Source: Chloracidobacterium sp.
Lineage (GTDB): Bacteria; Acidobacteriota; Blastocatellia; Pyrinomonadales; Pyrinomonadaceae
Length of the DNA stretch: 64,000 nt
Direction of reading: 5' to 3'
Assembly (NCBI GenBank): GCA_016715795.1
Contig: JADJXP010000002.1
Coordinates: forward strand, 1,612,001-1,676,000
The stretch's first letter is position 1, and each line of letters opens with the position of its first letter. This document shows, piece after piece, positions 15,944 through 24,289 of the stretch. The position numbers and the translations under genes are program-made. Under the pieces are notes generated by a model that worked only from the letters and a program-made list of their open reading frames with translations, did no database searches and had not been told where the DNA came from.

Positions 15944-16219
15944 ATGAGCTACGCAATTATTAAAACGGGCGGCAAGCAGTTCGCGGTCGAGAGCGGACAG
16001 ACGCTTCGTGTGCCGACGATCAAGGACGCCGAGGACGGCAAGAAGGTTGAGATCGCCACGCTGATGAGCGGCGGCAAGGTCGCGACGGGCACCGTCAAGG
16101 CGACGGTCGTCAGCAGCGGCCGGGCGGATAAGATCATTGTCTTCAAAAAGAAACGCCGCAAGCAGTACAAACGGACCCAGGGCCATCGCCAGGGCTATAC
16201 GGAGATCAAGATAGACTAA
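15944..16219 (+). CDS. rplU: 50S ribosomal protein L21
   Basis: 91 residues, starting SYAIIKTGGKQFAVESGQ, the invariant L21 N-terminus, and ending with the basic RKQYKRTQGHRQGYTEIKID tail that contacts 23S rRNA. A ribosome-binding GGAG lies 11 nt before the start. It overlaps rpmA by one base (TAATGG), the usual L21-L27 pairing. Confidence 0.98.
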   Translation: MSYAIIKTGGKQFAVESGQTLRVPTIKDAEDGKKVEIATLMSGGKVATGTVKATVVSSGRADKIIVFKKKRRKQYKRTQGHRQGYTEIKID

Positions 16220-16503
16220 TGGCACATAAGAAAGGAGTAGGTTCATCACGCAACGGCCGCGATTCGAATGCTCAGCGGCTCGGTTTGAAGAAATTCGGCG
16301 GCCAGCACGTACTCGGCGGCAACATCCTCGCTCGCCAGCGCGGCACCAAATGGAAGCCCGGCAACAACGTCGGCCGCGGCAAGGACGACACGCTGTTCTC
16401 GCTGATCGAGGGCTTTGTCAAATTTGAGGACAAGGGCCGTAAGGGCAAATTCATCAGTGTCTATGCCGAGGGCTCGGCGGAATTAGCACCTGCGGCTGCA
16501 TAA
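16219..16503 (+). CDS. rpmA: 50S ribosomal protein L27
   Basis: 94 residues. MAHKKGVGSSRNGRDSNAQR is the mature-type N-terminus that reaches the peptidyl transferase centre, with no cleavable leader as in Firmicutes. GGNILARQRGTKWKPGNNVG is the family core. The overlap with rplU and the terminator at 16527-16563 define a two-gene operon. Confidence 0.98.
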   Translation: MAHKKGVGSSRNGRDSNAQRLGLKKFGGQHVLGGNILARQRGTKWKPGNNVGRGKDDTLFSLIEGFVKFEDKGRKGKFISVYAEGSAELAPAAA

Positions 16504-16526
16504 CCCATTCGCTGATTTTGGATGGA

Positions 16527-16563
16527 AGCACACGTCGAAAGGCGTGTGCTTTTTGTTTTTTTC
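16527..16563 (+). terminator. Intrinsic terminator of rplU-rpmA
   Basis: An 8-bp perfect stem AGCACACG / CGTGTGCT with an 8-nt loop, then TTTTTGTTTTTTT. It is 23 bp after the rpmA stop. Confidence 0.93.
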
Positions 16564-16686
16564 ACCTTCTGACATTTTTTTTTCGCGACTCATTTTTGTG
16601 GCCCTTGAAACCACATTTAACAGGGCACAAATCGGCTGAACCGGCTAACTGATGAGACATTTCAGGTTGCCGGATTTCCCACATTT

Positions 16687-16718
16687 TTATCCACAGGCGG
16701 CTAGCGGGCTTTTCCACA
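16687..16718 (+). promoter_or_regulatory. Two DnaA-box-like 9-mers upstream of the RNA gene
   Basis: TTATCCACA at 16687-16695 is a perfect E. coli-type DnaA box; TTTTCCACA at 16710-16718 is one base off. A third match on the minus strand, TGTGGAAA, is at 17354-17361. An A+T-rich stretch follows (16735-16790). The cluster could bind DnaA, but two or three boxes without dnaA nearby are not enough to call an origin. Confidence 0.35.
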
Positions 16719-16771
16719 GGATTTGCACAGAACACTGATAAAATAAGGCCAATAGTTAAAGTACTTTCTAC

Positions 16772-16799
16772 TTGACATTGAAATTATCGGGTGTAAGAT
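16772..16799 (+). promoter_or_regulatory. Sigma-70 promoter of the structured RNA gene
   Basis: TTGACA (16772-16777), a 16-nt spacer, TAAGAT (16794-16799). Predicted start of transcription is about 16806, exactly where dense hairpin structure begins and 190 nt beyond any open reading frame. Confidence 0.7.
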
Positions 16800-16805
16800 A
16801 GCTTC

Positions 16806-17333
16806 AAAGTCGAGGTTGTTACGGCGATCTCGACCGGCACCGAGAGGTGGCTGCGACGCGGTGACGCGACGTAGCGAGGGCAGAAGGAGCGGAATGCCGC
16901 TGCTTGGTACGCTCGGAGCCGAAGCCGAAAGGCTTGCGAAGGTCGGCAGGCATGCCGGCCGGAGTCATCCGGATAAAAACGGGTGACGCTCCTCGGAAGT
17001 AATTAACCGAGTCGAGTGCGAAGCCGCCCGAGATGCAGCCTCCTTCGGGAAGATGTGCAGCGGGCCTCGTTGCCGGGGACGTAACCGGCGGTGGAGGAAA
17101 AGCCACCAGAACAAAAACCTAATGGCACCGGCGTGAGAACGCTAACTGACGGGAAACTGGAAGGGTGCTGACCGGAACCGGCTCTCCGCAGAGCGTGATC
17201 GGGATACAAATCGGCGACGGGAACGTGTACATGTGATCGTCGCCACTCTCTAAGGTGAAGCCTCGGCGAATCGAAGAGAGTCATAAAATAGGAGCGTCGC
17301 GAAGGGCAACCGGAACGACGCTCTTGTTTTTTT
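16806..17333 (+). ncRNA. Candidate large structured non-coding RNA of unknown class
   Basis: About 530 nt between rpmA and obgE with its own promoter and terminator and no credible ORF. Helices readable by eye: GTCGAG/CTCGAC (16809-16834); a 10-bp helix with one mismatch and GNRA loop GTGA (16851-16874); AAGCC-GAAA-GGCTT, GNRA loop (16922-16935); CTCGG/CCGAG (16992-17011); GCCGG/CCGGC near 17071-17088; ACTCTC/GAGAGT (17245-17281). The hallmarks of RNase P RNA (GAGGAAAGTCC, ACAGAA), tmRNA (tRNA-like 3' end) and a group II intron domain V were looked for and not seen. It is either a divergent known class or a new one. Confidence 0.6.
17292..17333 (+). terminator. Intrinsic terminator of the structured RNA
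   Basis: GAGCGTCG (17292-17299) pairs with CGACGCTC (17316-17323), followed by TTGTTTTTTT. It ends the RNA 88 bp before obgE, so obgE is not simply its continuation. Confidence 0.85.
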
Positions 17334-17421
17334 GGCGCTATCCGTTGTCAATCTGTGGAAAGCCTAAAGTTTGAACTGTGACCAGCTTTGAACTCTAAAC
17401 TCCGAACTCTAAACTACTAAC

Positions 17422-18432
17422 GTGTTCATTGACCGTGTAAAGATCAGGATCAAGGCCGGAGATGGTGGGAACGGCGTGACGGCGTTTCGGCGTGAGAAGT
17501 TTGTCCCGCGTGGCGGCCCGTCTGGCGGCGACGGCGGCGTCGGGGGCAGCGTGTGGATCGAGGCGGACGAATCGCTCAATACGCTACTCCACCTGCGCTA
17601 CAATCCCGAACACAAGGCCGAACGCGGACGCCACGGCGAAGGATCGAACCGGTCCGGCAAGGACGGCGCGGATCATGTTGTGAAGGTTCCCGTGGGAACA
17701 CAGGTGTTTGAGGCTGATTCTGACGACATGCTGTTTGACTTTACCGAATCCGGCCAGCGTTATCGTGCCGCGAAGGGAGGCAAAGGCGGATGGGGCAACG
17801 CCCACTTTGCGACGCCGACGAAACAGGCTCCAAAGTACCATTACGACGGCCGGCCCGGCGAAGAAAAGGAGTTGCAGCTCGAACTAAAACTCCTTGCCGA
17901 CGTCGGCTTGGTCGGCTTTCCGAACGCCGGCAAATCGACGCTGATCTCGGTCATCTCGGCCGCAAAGCCGAAGATCGCAGACTACCCGTTCACGACGCTT
18001 GAGCCAAACCTCGGCGTGGTGGACATGGGTGATTTTCGCACCTTTGTCGTGGCCGATATTCCGGGCCTGATCGAAGGGGCCAGCGAAGGCGCGGGGCTTG
18101 GCGACCGATTTCTACGGCATGTTGAGAGAACTAAGCTATTGCTGCACCTTGTGGATGTATCGTCACTCTCGGGACGCGACCCTGTTGACGATTACGAGAT
18201 CATCAATCAGGAGCTTGCGAACTATGACCTTGAACTCGCCGAGCGCCCTCAGATCGTGGTTGCAACTAAGATCGACGCGATCGACGATCCTGACCGGTTT
18301 GAAGCCTTGAAAAAGCGTGCCAGAAAGGATGGCAAACCGTTCTTTGCCATTTCGTCAGTCACGAATAGAGGTGTAAAGGAACTAGTCGCGGCGGTAGGAG
18401 AGGCCCTGCGAAGCGAGGCACCGGCGAAATGA
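17422..18432 (+). CDS. obgE: GTPase Obg/CgtA, ribosome assembly
   Basis: 336 residues. The N-terminal Obg fold is glycine rich (KAGDGGNGVTAFRREKFVP, residues 11-29; GPSGGDGGVGG). The G domain has G1 GFPNAGKST, G2 with DYPFTTLEPNLGVV, G3 VADIPGLIEGA and NKxD-type ATKIDAID. Obg binds the 50S subunit. It starts with GTG at 17422 after a tandem repeat of GAACTCTAAAC (17380-17416), without a clear ribosome-binding site. It heads a run of six overlapping or adjacent genes to 21035. Confidence 0.97.
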   Translation: MFIDRVKIRIKAGDGGNGVTAFRREKFVPRGGPSGGDGGVGGSVWIEADESLNTLLHLRYNPEHKAERGRHGEGSNRSGKDGADHVVKVPVGTQVFEADSDDMLFDFTESGQRYRAAKGGKGGWGNAHFATPTKQAPKYHYDGRPGEEKELQLELKLLADVGLVGFPNAGKSTLISVISAAKPKIADYPFTTLEPNLGVVDMGDFRTFVVADIPGLIEGASEGAGLGDRFLRHVERTKLLLHLVDVSSLSGRDPVDDYEIINQELANYDLELAERPQIVVATKIDAIDDPDRFEALKKRARKDGKPFFAISSVTNRGVKELVAAVGEALRSEAPAK

Positions 18433-19073
18433 ACCGAAGGATCGCATTCTACGGCGGCTCATTCGACCCGATGCATCGCGCCCACCTTGCTATCGGGATG
18501 GAACTCCTTGAGCGATTTGCTCTGGATCAATTCGTATATATTCCGGCATTCCGTGCTCCGCATAAGACGAGGAGCAAGCCGACCTCGGCCTATGATCGTT
18601 ACGCGATGCTGTGCCTGGCGACGCAGAATGTACCGCAACTATCAGTCTCGCGCATGGAGATCGAGATGCCCGACAGGCCGTTTTCGGTTGATACGCTCGC
18701 CAGGCTGAATACCGAGTTCGCTGGTGACAACATCTTCTTTGTAATAGGAGCCGACTCGTGGCGCGACATCAACACATGGCGCGAGTGGGAGACTGTACTT
18801 AGGGCCGCCAACATCATTGTGGTAACGCGTCCGAGCGTCGAGATCGGATCTGACCATGTGACGGAAGAGATCCGGGATCGAATCATTGACCTCAGAGGCG
18901 GCGGCGAGTATGCACCTTCTGACGAGCTCCGCATTTATTTTACGGACGCAGTCAATCTCGATGTCTCGGCCACCGATATTCGCCGCCGGATCCGTGAGAA
19001 TGACTCTTCATGGCAGCGTGAGGTGCCGGCGGAGGTTGCAAAATATCTCGAAAAATATCAGATTTATACGTGA
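18429..19073 (+). CDS. nadD: Nicotinate-nucleotide adenylyltransferase
   Basis: NAD biosynthesis: joins ATP and nicotinate mononucleotide. 214 residues. The nucleotidyltransferase motif is FYGGSFDPMHRAHL (family FGGxFDPxHxGH, with Ala for Gly in the last turn); FFVIGADSW and the C-terminal SATDIRRRIRE (normally ISSTxIR) are present. The ATG overlaps the obgE stop by four bases. Confidence 0.95.
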   Translation: MNRRIAFYGGSFDPMHRAHLAIGMELLERFALDQFVYIPAFRAPHKTRSKPTSAYDRYAMLCLATQNVPQLSVSRMEIEMPDRPFSVDTLARLNTEFAGDNIFFVIGADSWRDINTWREWETVLRAANIIVVTRPSVEIGSDHVTEEIRDRIIDLRGGGEYAPSDELRIYFTDAVNLDVSATDIRRRIRENDSSWQREVPAEVAKYLEKYQIYT

Positions 19074-19501
19074 TGGAAGAAACCCAGGAGCGCTCACTTC
19101 AGCGCGAGGCCGTGAAGATCGAGATCGCCGAACAGCCCACGCCATTCTCGGATCTCGACCCCGAAGTTCAACTTGCCGTCCGCTGTGCCTCTGAGAAGCA
19201 GGCATTCAGCATGGTCGCTCTCGATCTGCGAAATATTGCCAGCTTTACGGAGTTCTTCATTATCGCCAGCGGTGCCAACCAACGGCAGGTACAGGCGATC
19301 GCCGATGAGATCAGCGAGCAGCTAAAGAAGCAGCTAAAGGTGCGGCCGATCCGAATCGAAGGCTACAGCGGCGCCGAATGGGTGCTGCTTGATTATGGCG
19401 ATTTTGTTGTGCATATATTCAACAAGGAATCGCGCGAGTTCTATGATCTCGAACGCCTGTGGCGCGACGCGGCACGGGTCGATCTGCCCGAGGATATCTG
19501 A
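19070..19501 (+). CDS. rsfS: Ribosomal silencing factor RsfS
   Basis: 143 residues, Iojap/YbeB family. It binds L14 and blocks subunit joining under starvation. The core is VALDLRNIASFTEFFIIASG, then ADEISEQLKKQ, EGYSGAEWVLLDYGDFVVHIF and REFYDLERLW. The first 35 residues are an extra acidic segment. Start is GTG 19070 overlapping the nadD stop, or ATG 19073 immediately after it. NadD-RsfS-RlmH is a widely conserved gene order. Confidence 0.95.
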   Translation: MMEETQERSLQREAVKIEIAEQPTPFSDLDPEVQLAVRCASEKQAFSMVALDLRNIASFTEFFIIASGANQRQVQAIADEISEQLKKQLKVRPIRIEGYSGAEWVLLDYGDFVVHIFNKESREFYDLERLWRDAARVDLPEDI

Positions 19502-19953
19502 TGAGATTTCGCTTCGTCTGGGTGGCCAAGACGAAAGATCGCAACTGGCTGGCGCTGCAGGGTGAGTACCTGCAGCGTCTTTCACATTTTGTCCGATCCG
19601 AAATCGTTGAGGTCCGTGACGGCACACCGCCGAATGCCAGAGATGCAGAGGGAAAACGTATCCTTGAGAAGCTGAATCCAACATCCTTCGTCTGCCTCCT
19701 GGATGTCCGCGGCAGAGGGCTCGCGTCCGACGATCTTGCACGTGAGATCGAGAAATGGCAGAACGCCGGGCACAAAGAGGTCGTCTTTGTCATCGGCGGA
19801 GCAGATGGCGTGGCCGCGGACGTTGCCGAAAGGGCCAATGACGTGCTATCTTTATCGTTTATGACCTTTACGCACGAAATGGCTCGTGTCGTAATGTTAG
19901 AGCAGCTTTACCGGGCATTCACGATCATCAAGGGGTTCCCGTATCAACGATGA
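19501..19953 (+). CDS. rlmH: 23S rRNA (pseudouridine1915-N3)-methyltransferase
   Basis: 150 residues, SPOUT class. ATG 19501 shares its first base with the rsfS stop and gives the family start RFRFVWVAKTKD. The knot region contains FVCLLDVRGRGLASDDLA, VVFVIGGADGV and the C-terminal MTFTHEMARVVMLEQLYRAF, IIKGFPYQR. It methylates helix 69 of assembled ribosomes. Confidence 0.96.
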   Translation: MRFRFVWVAKTKDRNWLALQGEYLQRLSHFVRSEIVEVRDGTPPNARDAEGKRILEKLNPTSFVCLLDVRGRGLASDDLAREIEKWQNAGHKEVVFVIGGADGVAADVAERANDVLSLSFMTFTHEMARVVMLEQLYRAFTIIKGFPYQR

Positions 19954-20303
19954 GTAAACAGAACCTGAAGGAAGTAAAACAGAAGCTGATCGCCGAGCGC
20001 GAACTCCTTATCCAGAAACTGAACGGCAACGACCTGTCGATCGATGATTCGGAGACACCCGATCCGGTGGATCTGGCCGTTCGCAATTATTCAAAGAATG
20101 TGATGCTGGCCGTTTCAGAGAATGAAAGCCGACAGCTTACGCTGATCGACGAAGCTATCTTGAGAATTGCAGACAAGGAATACGGCGAGTGCCAGAATTG
20201 CGGCAAGGACATCCAGCCAAAGCGGCTGGCGGCCATTCCTTGGGCACGCTATTGTCTCGATTGCCAGTCGCTGCTCGAACAAGGCCTGCTAGACGAGGAA
20301 TGA
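19950..20303 (+). CDS. TraR/DksA family zinc-finger protein
   Basis: 117 residues: a coiled-coil N-terminal half (KLIAERELLIQKLNG, VMLAVSENESRQLTLIDEA) and a four-cysteine zinc finger, CQNCGKDI ... CLDCQ. The acidic DxxDxA tip of E. coli DksA is not obvious; DSETPDPVDLA occupies that place. It may modulate RNA polymerase. Translational overlap with rlmH by four bases. Confidence 0.85.
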   Translation: MSKQNLKEVKQKLIAERELLIQKLNGNDLSIDDSETPDPVDLAVRNYSKNVMLAVSENESRQLTLIDEAILRIADKEYGECQNCGKDIQPKRLAAIPWARYCLDCQSLLEQGLLDEE

Positions 20304-20318
20304 TCCTCGACCTGCCTG

Positions 20319-21035
20319 ATGGGGCCAGTTGACTCCATTCTCTCCCTTGCATATCCCCAGCAATGTGCTGTCTGCGGCGGTGCTGTCGAGAACCGCTCGG
20401 ACGGCTGCGCCTGCTCGGACTGCTGGGCCTCTACCACCGTCTTCACCGGCGACGAGATGCTCTGCGAGAAATGTGGGGCATATTTTGGCCCGCAGGCTGC
20501 TCCGGTGGCTGTCAGATGTCACAAGTGCGACGAACATCACTACGATCGGGCATTGGCGGCCGGGATCTATGAAAAGGCACTGTCGGCATCGATCCTCAGG
20601 CTCAAATCCTCACCATCGATCCCCAGACGGCTGCGACGCATGATACATTCTGCCGGAATGCGGTTGGATCCCGCAGACCTGATCGTACCGGTGCCGCTCT
20701 CACGAATGCGTCAGATCGAGCGCGGCTTTAATCAGGCGGACGTAATAGCTCTTGAATTGTCAAAGACCCTGTGCGTGCCCGTCGACCGGCATTCGCTAAT
20801 TCGACGGGTCCACACGCCGATGCATCGAGCAGCGATGGACCGGAAAGCACGCGAATTGACGGTCGAGAACGCCTTTTACGTCACTCGGCCCAACGTCATC
20901 GAGGGCCGCACGATCCTGCTCGTGGACGACGTATTCACGTCGGGAGCCACGGCATCAAGCTGCGCAAAAGTCCTTAAGAAACGAGGAGCGGCGACGGTGG
21001 ATATCTTCACCATCGCACGCGCCGTCATGGATTAA
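20319..21035 (+). CDS. ComF family phosphoribosyltransferase-like protein
   Basis: 238 residues. N-terminal zinc ribbon with cysteine pairs CAVCGG, CSDCW, CEKCG and CHKCDEHHYD. C-terminal type-I phosphoribosyltransferase fold with the loop RTILLVDDVFTSGATA and the ComF signature VPVPLSRMRQIERGFNQA. ComF homologues support DNA uptake or recombination; the catalytic role is unclear. It converges with the next gene, sharing four bases at the stops (21032-21035). Confidence 0.85.
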   Translation: MGPVDSILSLAYPQQCAVCGGAVENRSDGCACSDCWASTTVFTGDEMLCEKCGAYFGPQAAPVAVRCHKCDEHHYDRALAAGIYEKALSASILRLKSSPSIPRRLRRMIHSAGMRLDPADLIVPVPLSRMRQIERGFNQADVIALELSKTLCVPVDRHSLIRRVHTPMHRAAMDRKARELTVENAFYVTRPNVIEGRTILLVDDVFTSGATASSCAKVLKKRGAATVDIFTIARAVMD

Positions 21036-23029
21036 GGCCTGTCTACGCTGGGCAGCGGCACGTCGCCATCCATGCCCCATTGCACAGCCATCAGCGTGCC
21101 GTTGGTGCTTCGCTGGGCGTACCAGATGCCCGTTGAAGGCCGGAAAACGCCTATATCATCGCGGCTGTCGCCGTCGTAATCGCCGACCACCGGTATGTCA
21201 CCATCGACGCCCCACTGCGTGGCGACAAAGGTCCCAGCCTGGCTGTTGCGACGATACCAGATCCCGCTAGACGGGCGAAATACCGACACATCCGCCTTGC
21301 CGTCAGCATCGAAATCGCCCGGGGCAGGCAGGTCACCAGTTGTTCCCCACTGGAATGCTGAAAACGCCCCATTCGAGCTATTCAGTCGATACCAGATGCC
21401 GTCGGTGTCTCGCCAGATGGCGATGTCACACCTGCCATCACCATCGTAATCGCCGATGACCGGCCGGTCGCCGAGGCCGCCGAACTGCGTCGTGATCAGG
21501 CCGTCATCACTGGATCGCTGGATAAACCAAAGCCCGGACGACGGCGTGAAGACCGCCAGGTCGCCCTTGCCGTCGCCGTCATAATCGCCCGGAACCGGCG
21601 TGTCGCGATTTGAGCCCCAATCGTCGGTGAATACGGTATTGTCGCTGCTGCGATAATAGAGCCAGAGGCCGCCGGACGGGCGGAAAAGCCCAATGTCCGT
21701 AATATTATCGCCGTCGTAATCCTCAGGGACCGGTATGTCGCCTGCCTGGCCAAACTGCTGCTGCCGGACCGTTCCGTTGGAACTGTGCAGGGCATACCAA
21801 TTGTTGTTGCTAGGCCTGTAAACGGCAACGTCGGATTTGAGGTCACCGTCAACGTCAGCCGATGATGAGACGCGAACGATCTTGTAGATCGGCCCGCCCT
21901 CGCGGATCATATAAAGCTCGCCGGCCTCATCCTCGCCAAAACCGACTATATTCAGCGAACTCGTATTATCGATGACCGTCTGCTGATTGTTGTTCCACAG
22001 GAAGACCTCGCCTGAGCAGTAATCGGCATAGACATAACTGCCGAACGGCAGGGTGTTCCTGATGCCGCGATAGACAAAACCGCCCGTGATCGAACATCGC
22101 CCGCCGCTATGGCTGTACTGGAAGATCGGCGGCGTGTGGACGATCGGATTTGCTCCGCCGGCACATTGCGTCGGGTTCAGGCCCGTGCAGTTGTTACCCT
22201 CGTAAGCACGCCAGCCATAGTTGCCGCCCAGCGTAATGATGTCAACCTCTTCGATCTGCCCTTGTCCCACGTCCGCAGCCCAGAGTTCGTTGTTGCCGCC
22301 GCGGTCAAATGCCATTCTGTATGGATTGCGCATTCCGATAGTGTAGATCTCGTCCGCACCTGCGATCCCGACATAGGGATTGTCGGGTGGAATGTTGTAT
22401 TGGGGCACCTGTCCCGGCGGGATGTTGTTGATATCGAGCCGAATGACCTTGCCAAGCAGCACGTTAATGTTCTGTGCGTTGTTTGGCGGATCGTTGCCGC
22501 TGCCGCCATCGCCGGTACCGGCATAAAGGTAACCGTCAGGCCCTATGAGAACTGTGCCGCCGTTGTGATTCGATGCTCCGGGGTGCGGGATCGTGATTAT
22601 TACGTTCTCGGTCGTGTCTGCCACATTCGGGTTGCCTACGCTCACCTTATACTCAGCGATCTGGATCGCGCCGTCGCCGGTCCGCGTGTAATAGACGAAG
22701 AACCGTCGATTGATCGCGTAATCCGGGTGGAACGCCAGTCCCAGCAGCCCGCGTTCGCCGCCCGAGATGATCCGCGTGCTGATGTTCAAAAAGTCCGTCG
22801 CGGTCGTCGCTCCGGGCTGCAGCACCTTGATAATGCCGTTTTGCTGAACGATGAACAGGCGATTTGTCCCGTCGCCTGCATTTGTCATAAAGACGGGCGA
22901 GGTCACGCCCGACAAAAATTGCTGGAGCCGTATCTTCAGCGGGGCCGGAACACCCTGGCCAAACGCCGCAGCTCCGAGCACCGCTGAAAAACAAATCGCC
23001 GCAAGCGGCCTAAATAACTTCATTTTCAT
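21032..23029 (-). CDS. Secreted PQQ-type sugar dehydrogenase with FG-GAP repeats
   Basis: 665 residues. Signal peptide LFRPLAAICFSAVLGAAAFG. The first 380 or so residues are a soluble glucose/sorbosone dehydrogenase propeller (RLFIVQQNGIIKVLQPG, GERGLLGLAFHPDY, HNGGTVLIGPDGYLYAGTGD, GMRNPYRMAFD, NYGWRAYEGNNC). The C-terminal 280 residues hold six or seven FG-GAP/VCBS-like repeats with VxGDYDGDGKGDLAVF, each a calcium site. It probably oxidises an aldose in the periplasm or outside. ATG 23029 is chosen for GAGG 6 nt upstream; upstream ATGs at 23041 and 23080 are less likely. Confidence 0.88.
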   Translation of the reverse strand: MKMKLFRPLAAICFSAVLGAAAFGQGVPAPLKIRLQQFLSGVTSPVFMTNAGDGTNRLFIVQQNGIIKVLQPGATTATDFLNISTRIISGGERGLLGLAFHPDYAINRRFFVYYTRTGDGAIQIAEYKVSVGNPNVADTTENVIITIPHPGASNHNGGTVLIGPDGYLYAGTGDGGSGNDPPNNAQNINVLLGKVIRLDINNIPPGQVPQYNIPPDNPYVGIAGADEIYTIGMRNPYRMAFDRGGNNELWAADVGQGQIEEVDIITLGGNYGWRAYEGNNCTGLNPTQCAGGANPIVHTPPIFQYSHSGGRCSITGGFVYRGIRNTLPFGSYVYADYCSGEVFLWNNNQQTVIDNTSSLNIVGFGEDEAGELYMIREGGPIYKIVRVSSSADVDGDLKSDVAVYRPSNNNWYALHSSNGTVRQQQFGQAGDIPVPEDYDGDNITDIGLFRPSGGLWLYYRSSDNTVFTDDWGSNRDTPVPGDYDGDGKGDLAVFTPSSGLWFIQRSSDDGLITTQFGGLGDRPVIGDYDGDGRCDIAIWRDTDGIWYRLNSSNGAFSAFQWGTTGDLPAPGDFDADGKADVSVFRPSSGIWYRRNSQAGTFVATQWGVDGDIPVVGDYDGDSRDDIGVFRPSTGIWYAQRSTNGTLMAVQWGMDGDVPLPSVDRP

Positions 23030-23209
23030 CCTGATCCTCATTAAGACAGATAATCGATAACGGGTCGATGGTTCCGGCACCTTTGGTGGTACTTCGGTAA
23101 GCCATTTGCAACTATTTTCGTGCTTTTACGCCCAAACCGCAAGGTTTGAAACCGTTTTAACCTCTACATATATCTTATGCTGTCCGGCCCCTCGAATTCA
23201 ATCGAATTC

Positions 23210-24289
23210 TCAGAGGCGATACCGCACCTTTTTTCGCCGCAGTTCAGCATCCTCATTGTCGAGGTTCTGCAGCCGCAGCGTAATGTCAGCCGTCATTCTA
23301 ATGTCGTCCTTCTCGCCGCGCTCCAGATGATAATGCCCTGCCGCCGCGATCATCGCCGCGTTGTCCGTCGACAGATGCTTTGACGGAAAGTAAACAGGCA
23401 CGCCGAGACGCATCGCTGCCGCCTCAGCCTCAGACCGCAGGGCGAGATTGCACGCCACGCCTCCTGCAACAACGAGGGTCTTGGGATCGAGCGTGCGAGC
23501 GAGCTTCTCCATCGTTCCGACCAGCGAACGCACAACGGCCGCCTGAAAGCTCGCGGCAAGGTCGCGTATATCCGTCGTCGGTTCGGCTCCCTCTGCGACC
23601 GGTTCCACCCCATTCTCTCTCATATACCGGGCGACGGCCGTCTTCAGTCCGCTAAAGCTTAGGTCCGGCCGGCCATCGGATATTTTTGCGGTTGGGAAAC
23701 GGACCTTCGCGCCGTCGCCGGTCCTTGCCAGTTCCTCGATCACCGGCCCACCGGGATAGCCGAGGCCGAGCATCTTTGCGACCTTGTCAAACGCCTCGCC
23801 GGCTGCGTCATCGCGGGTTCGCGACACGACCTTGTATTGGCCCTCACGCGGAATATGAAAGATATTTGTATGCCCGCCAGATACGATCAGTGCAAGCGCC
23901 GGATATTCAACCGGCGGATTTTCCAATGCAACGGAATAGACATGCCCCTCGATGTGATTCACACCGACGAACGGAATGTTTCGGGCCCAAGCCAGCGATT
24001 TTGCATAGCAGACGCCGACAAGCAAGGAACCGATCAGGCCCGGCCCCTGCGTGACCGCGATGGCGTCGATGTCGTCAAGCGTCAATTTCGCCCTGTCGAG
24101 TGCCTCGGTAACGATCGGTCCGATCTTTTCGAGGTGCTCACGCGAAGCAAGTTCCGGCACCACGCCGCCCCACGGACGGTGCAGGTCGATCTGCGATGCG
24201 ATGACCGATGACAATATCTCGCGGCCGTCGCGAACGACCGCTGCGGCTGTTTCATCGCATGAGCTTTCGATTCCGAGAATTAACATCAA
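23210..24289 (-). CDS. tsaD: tRNA threonylcarbamoyladenosine biosynthesis protein TsaD
   Basis: 359 residues. Transfers threonylcarbamoyl to A37 of ANN-decoding tRNAs, with TsaB and TsaE. ILGIESSCDETAAAVV start, metal site GVNHIEGHVYS (HxEGH), LIVSGGHTNI, GGVACNLALR and STDNAAMIA are all present. The C-terminal 25 residues are lysine/arginine rich. The upstream 478 bp contain GTTCC palindromes that may be operators. Confidence 0.97.
   Translation of the reverse strand: MMLILGIESSCDETAAAVVRDGREILSSVIASQIDLHRPWGGVVPELASREHLEKIGPIVTEALDRAKLTLDDIDAIAVTQGPGLIGSLLVGVCYAKSLAWARNIPFVGVNHIEGHVYSVALENPPVEYPALALIVSGGHTNIFHIPREGQYKVVSRTRDDAAGEAFDKVAKMLGLGYPGGPVIEELARTGDGAKVRFPTAKISDGRPDLSFSGLKTAVARYMRENGVEPVAEGAEPTTDIRDLAASFQAAVVRSLVGTMEKLARTLDPKTLVVAGGVACNLALRSEAEAAAMRLGVPVYFPSKHLSTDNAAMIAAAGHYHLERGEKDDIRMTADITLRLQNLDNEDAELRRKKVRYRL

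Noticed and set aside
16687..16790. Chromosomal replication origin
   Set aside because: Only two or three DnaA-box matches and no dnaA, dnaN or gidA nearby; too little to call.
16819..17284. Two minus-strand open frames of 93-95 codons over the RNA gene
   Set aside because: Arg/Ser-rich products without ribosome-binding sites, antisense to dense hairpins and to a region with its own plus-strand promoter and terminator.
16806..17333. RNase P RNA, tmRNA or group II intron
   Set aside because: No GAGGAAAGTCC/ACAGAA core, no tRNA-like 3' end, no domain V or intron-encoded protein could be found by eye. A covariance search would settle it.
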